64,000 nt of DNA, from the NCBI GenBank assembly GCA_000733355.1, contig JNVV01000005.1:720649-784648 (forward strand). Reading direction: 5' to 3'. The notes beneath the pieces were generated by a model. It saw nothing but the letters and a program-made list of their open reading frames with translations. It was not told the origin of the DNA and did no database searches. Of this stretch, positions 57,715 through 64,000 are shown in pieces (within the stretch, counting starts at the first letter, position 1; every line of letters begins with the position of its first letter). This stretch comes from Falciphora oryzae (Eukaryota; Ascomycota; Sordariomycetes; Magnaporthales; Magnaporthaceae). The translations under genes were made by a program, and so were the position numbers.

Positions 57715-60346
57715 TCATGGCATCATTGAGTCATCGAATCCGTCTTCGTCTTCAAGGCTTTCAATAGCCTTCTTGATTAATTGGCTTGCCTATTTTACAG
57801 CCACAGGGTCAGCAAAGAGTGTCTCGGGAGGTCGGGGCATCGGGTCCTAGAGTGCTAGAGCAATCTCCGTTACATACCTTCGGGTCTAAGCTCAAGGCAA
57901 TCGTAAAATGATGCACGGCCGTGTTCTTGTCGTTCAAGGTCTTGTATAGCTTGCCCAGAAGGAAGTGCACCGTGGCCTCATCCGGGGCGAGGTCTTTGAG
58001 GATCATCAGCTCCTTCTGCGCCTCGCTCAGCTGGCCAATAGCCAGGAGGGCGCGCGCTTTCATGAACCTCGTCTGCGCGGCCTGGGGCGCCAGCTCCGTG
58101 GCCTTGGTGAAGAATTGGAGCGCCTGGACCACTTGCTTCTGCTTCTCAAGCGCCTGCCCGATACAGCAGATCAGGACCGCGTTGGTCGGGTGTATAACCG
58201 AGGCTGCGTGGAAGTGAGTGTACGCCTTGTCATAGTTTCCGAGCTTCTCGTAGACACGCCCGATCCCGTAGTAGGCGTTGTAGTGCCGCCGGTCCGCAGC
58301 AATCGCGTGCCGGTACGATGTCAAGGCCTTGTCGTACTCCTCGTTGAGGAAGTGCTCGTGGCCTTGGAGCGTGTAGGCGTACGCGAATTTGGGGTCGAGC
58401 TGTGTAGCCCGCTTGAAGCACCGGAGTGCCTGCTCCCGGTCCGACGCCAACGACCACGCGTTCCCAAGAGCGCACCAGGCGTGTGGTGAGTGCCATGCTG
58501 CGTCGACCAGCTCATGCGCCAGGAAAGACGACTCGGTCTCCTTCTTGAGATGCCAAAGAACCGTCGAGTAGACTTCCATGTCCTCCATCCGATGAGGTGC
58601 AAGGGCTCGCAGTCGCCTGAAGGACACCTCGGCCTCGGCGTACTTCGCCTGCTCGTAATGAGCCCGACCAAGCTGGGCCAGCACCCATGGCGTGTCTGCA
58701 TGCGCGCGCGATACGGAGCTGAGGCTCTGGACGGCCTCGCTGCATTGGTATTGTGACAGCGCCAAATATCCCGACCCGAGTCGCCTGAGAAGCTCCAGCA
58801 AAATCCTCAGGGCCTCCTCTGTGCGAGCCGAGTTGACTGTGTCCACCTCCACAGTCCTTGGTGGCGGGGCAGGCGGCTGCATGACCTCCCTAGCCTTGGG
58901 GGGTTCGACATGGTCGACATCCATGCTGTTCTCCTCGACTGGCTTCCTGTTACCACTCACAACCCTTCCCACACTGGACCCGCTGGATCCGGGTCGCATG
59001 ATCCTGGAGATGGGTGGTCTAGCCTTCTTTACTTCCCGCGTGGGAGCGACGCCGATCGCGGCAGTGCCTGTGGCTGGCTTGACCGTCGTCCCGGGCTTGA
59101 ACATGTTCAGCCTCGCACTCCTCCTCTGCGGGGCACCCGGCTCTTCAGAGACGCCCTGCCGCTGCTGCACCGGGTGCCCGGATATCGTCCGCTTTCGGTC
59201 AGCCCCTGAGGCCGCAGTCGTCGCCGATCGGAGGAGCGACGAGCCGTGTTCAGATGTTGGTTGCCCTTCCACATTCGGGTCCAAGACACGCTCCCTTCGT
59301 CTTGTTGCACCGCGGTAGCTGATTTTCGGCGGGGCTTCTGCTGATGGTGGTTCAACAACATGTGTCGTCCTAGACCTTCGCACGGGGGCGTGCGGTGCCT
59401 CTGGATGCTGGCCAGTCCGAAAGATGCTCGCGTCCGCCGCGGAAGCTGGGGCAGGCGGCGTTTCCATACCTTCAGGGGCTGGGCTTGGTACGGCGGTGGC
59501 AGCCATCCTCGAGCGGGCGGCAGCAATCTTGGCAAAAAAGTCGTTTTCCGCTGTCTCGCCCTCACCCAAGCTTCCAAAGACGGCCTTGTCCTGAAAGGTC
59601 GCAGAACGAGGCTGATCGAAAGGGTCCGTAGCTTCGTTGTGAACAGACCGCATCGCCGACTTCCGTGGGAGCGGTTCTAATGGGTTGGCTGATGGGACAT
59701 CTTTATTCTCTGGTGCCCCAGAGTCCGGTTCCAGAGAGCGAACAAGAGCGTCATTAACTTTGAAAATGTTTGGGACTTTGATATTGACGCCCATGTCGCA
59801 GAGTGACGTAAAGGCATCCCACATGAAGGGATTCGCTTTCAGGGCCTCTTCAAAGGACGATACAGAGCGCCTCTTGTCGTCCATGCCACGGTAGAGTTTG
59901 CCGAGCAAGCAGTTGAGGGTGGCGGCATCCGGGGTCATGCTGCGGTTGGCAGCCGAGTGCCTCCCGAGATGCGACTTCTGGGGCCATAGCGGCCTGGATC
60001 TCTCCAGCGCGATTGCCCCATCGCGAAACCTCTCCAAAGCCAGACAGGACTGAGCAAATATGAAGACGCGCCCTAGGTGGAGCCCTCGAGACCCGGTCGA
60101 TTTTGCGTCGTCTTTGCTCGTGCTGTACGCTGACAAAAAATCTCCTGCGTGAAAGTGGCACAGGGCCAGCAGGAAGGTGGATTCGGGCGACTTCGGATCT
60201 TGGGCAGCCAGTCGCTCGGCGAGGAATAGGGCGTTCTCGTGGGAGAGGTTGTCGAGGTGGTACAGGACCGCTTGTCTCAAAAGGCCTGCGACGTGGGCGC
60301 CGCCGGCGGGGGCCGGGGCAATCGAGTACGGGAATGACCGCGACAT
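57715..60346 (-). CDS. CDC27: Anaphase-promoting complex subunit Cdc27/APC3 (BimA, Nuc2)
   Basis: TPR scaffold of the APC/C ubiquitin ligase that binds Cdc20/Cdh1 and drives securin and cyclin destruction. Two exons, 60346-57878 and 57789-57715, give 847 residues; the 88-nt intron precedes a 24-codon last exon ending in EDEDGFDDSMMP. The N-terminal TPR block (residues 1-220) has LLRQAVLYHLDNLSHENALFLAERL and LNCLLGKLYRGMDDKRRSV. A disordered Ser/Arg/Pro linker of about 300 residues follows. The C-terminal TPR superhelix carries GNAWSLASDREQALRCFKRA, AYTLQGHEHF, AYYGIGRVYEKLGNYDKAYTHF and LLGKLYKTLNDKNTAVHHF. Length and architecture match fungal BimA. Confidence 0.96.
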
Positions 60347-61414
60347 TTGCGCGAGAGACGGATGGTTGAAATCGCTACCTGGAACGCCGAGCCATGGGAC
60401 CGATATGAGAGGCGCCCCGACAGAGCAGTCGTCTCGTCTCGATCACCGGCACGCCTCGCTGGGCGGGGGCCGACGGTGGCGCGTCCGTGGCAGAGACGTC
60501 GGGGGCAGTTGTGGCCGGACGAATCGACGGGTAGGTTTCCTGCTGCCGGGAGCTCGTTCGTGGGCCGGGATGGGGCAGCGGGCGTGTTCTCGTCTGTGCA
60601 AGCGTGCGTCGGTGGCGGGTGAGCAACAGCTGATGGATCGATGCGCGTGCGCGACGGCGGTTGGGCTATCCGGCAGGGCGGCGGAAATATCATTAAGTAA
60701 TTAAAAAGCGAGAACGAGAACAGCACATATGGGATGTGTGCAAGAGGGAGAGCGAAGGCCGAAAAGGCCGGGCCCAGAGACCGGGGATGAGGTTGCGAAG
60801 CGTGGGGTGGTGAAGGGCGTCGGTCACACACGCGCCACGCGCACGAAAAGCTCAAGCAAATGCAACCAAGCACGCAGCAACAAAAGCAAAGCACGGGGAG
60901 CCTATTGTGTCGCTCCCGAAAGGCATTCCATCGTCGGTTCCGTGCAGCCGAAGACTGAGCAGGAAAGAAAAGATCAGCCAGCCCCAATGCTGTCGTTGGA
61001 TGCCTGGGGAAGGGGTTGGAGAACAAAAAAGTGCAAATATTTTGTTCGCCTATGCACGCCTTCCTGCCTGGCGCTCAGTCCTCGCGATGTTGTTGTTCGC
61101 CAGCCCACCCGCGCTCTGATTGGCTGCATGCGGCCTAGACGCCGTGGCTGGGTCCTGCCAGAGCAACAGGGAGCGACCCGCCTCGCAGCACGCAGAAGCC
61201 ACTCAATTGAATTGCCACGCCGTTGAACTCACCGCTTTCAGCCTCCACCTGCCGCTGCGGGATGCGCTCTGACGTTCTCTTATGAAGGCGCATGCGTGTC
61301 TATTCCAGCCAAGCCACGTGCACTGTTACGATTCTTGTCCACCACATCCACCAACACCCGATTCACCTTGTTCAGCACCACCACCAAGACAACAACCACA
61401 ACCTACCACAAAAC
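60347..61414. promoter_or_regulatory. Divergent intergenic region, CDC27 / SND2
   Basis: About 1.07 kb with no supported coding frame; holds both promoters. Confidence 0.45.
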
Positions 61415-61897
61415 ATGGCACAGAAAGCAAAGAAAGATCGGGCTCGGTCCAACGTGGCTGCGCTCAACAACCTGCACATCGGCTCCGCCGTGGTCAACGG
61501 CCTCTTCCTCGCCCTCCACTTCCTCTTCAGGTCGCGGTCGCTGGTGGCATACACCCTCGTCTCCATCCCCAGCTTCCTATGCCAGCTCGCCCTAGAGAGG
61601 GCTGGACGGCCCAAATTTGAGGCATCCGGTGCCCTCAAATCTGCCGGCGAGGACCTCGCCTCTCCCGGGCTCACCGAGTACATGTTCGATGTCGTCTGGG
61701 TCACCTGGGCCACGCTCGTCCTGGTGGCGCTCTTTGGAAACAGCCTCTTTTTCCTCTGGCTGATTATTCCCGCCTTTTGTGCCTACAAAGGCTTCAGCTT
61801 GTTTGGGGCCGCACGGAACATGGCGGCAATGCAGGGCATGGGCGCCGCGGGCGCACAGCAGCCTGCTGGGAACCGGAAGCAGCGGCGCGCGGCATGA
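61415..61897 (+). CDS. SND2: SRP-independent targeting protein 2 (TMEM208-like)
   Basis: ER membrane protein of the SND pathway that helps insert proteins not handled by SRP or GET. One exon, 160 residues. The N terminus is basic (MAQKAKKDRARSN). Membrane segments are near LHIGSAVVNGLFLALHFLF, LVAYTLVSIPSFLCQLAL and WATLVLVALFGNSLFFLWLI. The C terminus is basic (NRKQRRAA). The LNxLHIG and YMFDVVWVTW positions are typical of Snd2/TMEM208. It is convergent with the DUF3605 gene, 112 bp between stop codons. Confidence 0.9.
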   Translation: MAQKAKKDRARSNVAALNNLHIGSAVVNGLFLALHFLFRSRSLVAYTLVSIPSFLCQLALERAGRPKFEASGALKSAGEDLASPGLTEYMFDVVWVTWATLVLVALFGNSLFFLWLIIPAFCAYKGFSLFGAARNMAAMQGMGAAGAQQPAGNRKQRRAA

Positions 61898-62009
61898 GAA
61901 TTCTGTTATTATCTTTTTCGACCCTTCCTCCTCTCCTGGCCCTGCCCATCGGTGTGACCGCCCTGCCGGCTTCCACTGGTCCCAGATGCCAAGCAAGTCT
62001 ATCTACCCA

Positions 62010-62746
62010 TCACTTCTCCCGATGGCACTTAAGCTCCTCGGTCCACTTGGCCAACACTGCCGGTTCTACGTCCTTGACCATTACGTGGATGTGCTCGAGC
62101 GTGCGCACGCTTTGCAGAGCAACCCAGTTCTTGAACCACATCACGCGACTCTCGCCCCCAGGGCCCAGCGTGTCCTCAAAGAGCCTCTTGACGAAGTCTG
62201 CCACGGTCCGCCTGCTCTCTGGCGTCATGTCTCCGGTCTCCGGGTCTGTCGGGATGACGGTGCGCGACCACACAACGATATGGGTGATTCCAGCGGCGAG
62301 CCCATACGGCCAGTCGTTCATCAAGACCCGGTAGTCTGAGGAGTCCTGGAAAGGGACCAAGGATACTGGCTTGAACGGAGGCTCTCCCCAAATTTTGGGC
62401 AAGCGATGGACCATGATGTACTTTGTCATGCTGCCGTACTCGGCCTTGGTTTCGGCCGTCCATTTCATGTACTTGCGCAGATCCGATGGCTTGCGCTTGA
62501 GCACCTCGAGCTTGTTGCTGTCTGAAGACCGCGTCAGGCGTGTAGGCGGATGAGAGAGGCAGTTAGTTGCATAGCAGATCACAAACCCATTCCCAGCTGT
62601 CCTTGGCCTCTTTTCAACTTACCGATGATTTCTCTGAGCTCGTCCCAATCATGGTACTTGAACTCCTCGTCGGTCTGCGACAGCACCCATTTGTCGATCT
62701 CGGTCAGGGGAAAGGGGGCCTCTTCAATGTTGGCTGCCTCGCCCAT
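62010..62746 (-). CDS. DUF3605 protein (N-acetylglucosamine-induced protein 1-like)
   Basis: Fungal family of unknown biochemical role, named for GlcNAc induction in Candida. Two exons, 62746-62623 and 62521-62010, give 211 residues; the 101-nt intron join reads REIIDSNKLEVLKRK. Typical motifs: FPLTEIDKWVLSQTDEEF, YMKWTAETKAEYGSMTKYI, WPYGLAAGITHIVVWSRT and ESRVMWFKNWVALQSVRTLEHIHV. The start at 62746 is the only in-frame ATG. The HIHV motif near the end has two His that could be functional; this is inference. Confidence 0.88.
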
Positions 62747-63134
62747 CTTCGCGGTTTGGAAGATGGGGGGCAGAGAAAGCAAACGAACGCGTAATTAGAT
62801 GCAAATGCAAAAGCGAACAACTCGTGTCCCGCCGAGCGACTCGTAGACCGCGAATATCGGTAGATTTCTTCTTCCCTCTTGGCTGGCAGCTTGCTGGGAT
62901 TCCCCCGTTGATTGACGAGTCCCGAAGGTGGCGGGCGGTCAAAAGCCGTCACAGCCCATTTGGCTGTGTTGAGTCCGAGCAGTCGGACTTGAGTGGGCGC
63001 CTTCCGTGCACCTGCCACGTAGCTGGAAATCTGATGAACAGGCCCTCCCAGGGCGCGGCCAACGACGCGGGGCTGCCCCTCGTCCGATCAATACTGAGCA
63101 CGATCCCCCGAGAAGATGCAACACTGGCCACATA

Positions 63135-63443
63135 AGTTGACAAGCTCTCGACTCTCATCGTGACGCTGGCTTTGAATAACAGACAGTAGCGACGGTGAGA
63201 CGCTGCGCGCTGCGGTCAAAAATAAAATGCTATCTTCGACGTGGAAAACAGCTTTGTGCGTAATTTTGTCAAACAAACCGCGAGGGCCAGTTTGTTCAAC
63301 AGGATTACGCGCAAATCCGTGCTCAACGTCGAGGATAGCGTTTCTATCTGTAACCACAGCACGCAACGCTTCACCGCCGCCACCGTCCGTCACTCTAGGC
63401 CAGCGTCACGATGAGAGTCGAGGGCTTGTTGATTAAGCACATC
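63135..63443. mobile_element. Foldback (MITE-like) element with ~140-bp inverted arms
   Basis: The left arm (about 63137-63278) and the reverse complement of the right arm (about 63299-63440) align along their full length at roughly 75-80 percent by eye. The outer 25 bp are nearly perfect (CTCGACTCTCATCGTGACGC). Differences are mostly C/T or G/A transitions. A spacer of about 20 bp separates the arms. No transposase frame is present. Confidence 0.75.
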
Positions 63444-63491
63444 GCAGCCGGATACTCTACTCGGAGGGAGACGCAGTCTGGGTGGGCCAGG

Positions 63492-63545
63492 CTCGAGTTT
63501 GAACACAAGGTGGGGGAGCTCGAGTTTAAATACAAGGAGGGGGAG
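63492..63545. repeat. Two-copy 27-bp direct repeat
   Basis: Units 63492-63518 and 63519-63545 both start CTCGAGTTT and end GGGGGAG; they differ at a few positions. Confidence 0.9.
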
Positions 63546-63760
63546 CTCGGCGACAGCCGCCTGTGCTCTCCGAAAACCGGGGCATGTCCGATCAGCCCAC
63601 CAAACCGGCTAGCCATGCGGTGTGGCTCCTGCCCCCTGAGCTGCCTCGTGGCAGCAACAAAAATTTGGCGGGAAATTCCCAATTTGACTTTGCGGCAGAG
63701 TCCACATCGCCTTTCGAGGGGGATCCGAAGCATCCGTCCGAAGACGATCGAGACACTGAC

Positions 63761-63767
63761 TATAAAG
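63761..63767 (+). promoter_or_regulatory. TATA box of CBR1
   Basis: TATAAAG about 60 bp before the start codon, centred in the inverted pair GACACT / AGTGTC. Confidence 0.5.
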
Positions 63768-63824
63768 TGTCGGGGTGTCGTCGGCACAGGAAAACCCCAG
63801 ACGTGAAGAAAGGACACAGACACA

Positions 63825-63978
63825 ATGTCGGAACCGCTGACGTCCAGGACGTACATTGACGGGATCTACATCCCCGTGGGGCTCCTCGTCGTGGGCACCA
63901 TGATCATGAAGCAGGAGTGGGCGCTCTACAGCGTGGCCATTGCCCTCGTGCTCGGGTCTTGGAAGTTCTACAGGCTCC
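63825..63978 (+). CDS. CBR1: NADH-cytochrome b5 reductase, first exon only (cut by window end)
   Basis: FAD enzyme that passes electrons from NADH to cytochrome b5 for sterol and fatty-acid desaturation, anchored in ER or outer mitochondrial membrane. Only exon 1 is in the window: 51 codons plus one base, then donor GTAAGT at 63979. It reads MSEPLTSRTYIDGIYIPVGL and then a membrane segment (LLVVGTMIMKQEWALYSVAIA). The DGIYIP-anchor-KFY pattern matches the N terminus of fungal Cbr1; the flavin and NADH domains are beyond the edge, so the call rests on the anchor alone. Confidence 0.65.
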
Positions 63979-64000
63979 GTAAGTCACCTTTTTGGTGTCC

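Larger units (their letters stand above)
62747..63824. promoter_or_regulatory. Divergent intergenic region, DUF3605 gene / CBR1, with foldback element
   Basis: About 1.08 kb between start codons. It contains a ~305-bp foldback at 63135-63443, a 27-bp direct repeat at 63492-63545 and the CBR1 TATA box. Confidence 0.55.

Noticed and set aside
63411..63806. A 131-codon plus-strand frame upstream of CBR1
   Set aside because: It begins in the foldback element, includes the 27-bp repeat and overlaps the CBR1 TATA box; it looks like promoter DNA.

Overview
The window is nuclear DNA of a filamentous ascomycete (Pezizomycotina). The evidence is 21 protein-coding genes, most cut by short introns (59-236 nt) with GTRNGT-like donors and CTAAC/CTGAC branch sites, GC-rich coding regions, and A/T homopolymers between genes. 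Products such as MRPL31, SND2, DUF3605 and the histone H4 splice pattern fit a Sordariomycete. The genus cannot be fixed from sequence alone. A 32-base run of N at 34425-34456 is an assembly gap.

Layout. 1-16 kb: separase (-), a small mitochondrial membrane protein of the DUF5321 type (+), a class II sirtuin (-), a mitochondrial-type cation diffusion facilitator (+), D-xylulose kinase (+). 16-30 kb: an alpha/beta-hydrolase (+), NC2alpha/Bur6 (+), a large uncharacterised protein (+), with long gene-free stretches between. 30-45 kb: a MUP1-like amino-acid permease (+) with ten exons including an apparent 3-nt microexon, phosphatidylinositol 4-kinase PIK1 (+), two uncharacterised fungal proteins (+ and -). 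45-48.5 kb: a gene-free stretch holding repeats. 48.5-64 kb is the densest part: NUP82 (-), CBP20 (+), MRPL31 (-), TRS20/sedlin (+), histone H4 (-), CDC27/APC3 (-), SND2 (+), a DUF3605 protein (-), and the first exon of NADH-cytochrome b5 reductase CBR1 (+), cut by the window end.

The genes are mainly housekeeping: cell-cycle exit (separase, APC3), transcription and RNA handling (NC2alpha, CBP20, NUP82), chromatin (H4), membrane traffic and targeting (PIK1, TRS20, SND2), mitochondria (MRPL31, sirtuin, CDF, DUF5321) and metabolism (xylulokinase, permease, esterase). Many neighbours are head-to-head and probably share promoters. No secondary-metabolite cluster, intact transposon, CRISPR array or defence system was seen. 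The most unusual signals are the 3-nt microexon and alternative last acceptor in the permease, a ~305-bp foldback element upstream of CBR1, a two-part dispersed repeat shared by 46.3 and 54.0 kb, a 47-bp tandem repeat beside NUP82, and a low-complexity insert inside the PIK1 kinase domain.
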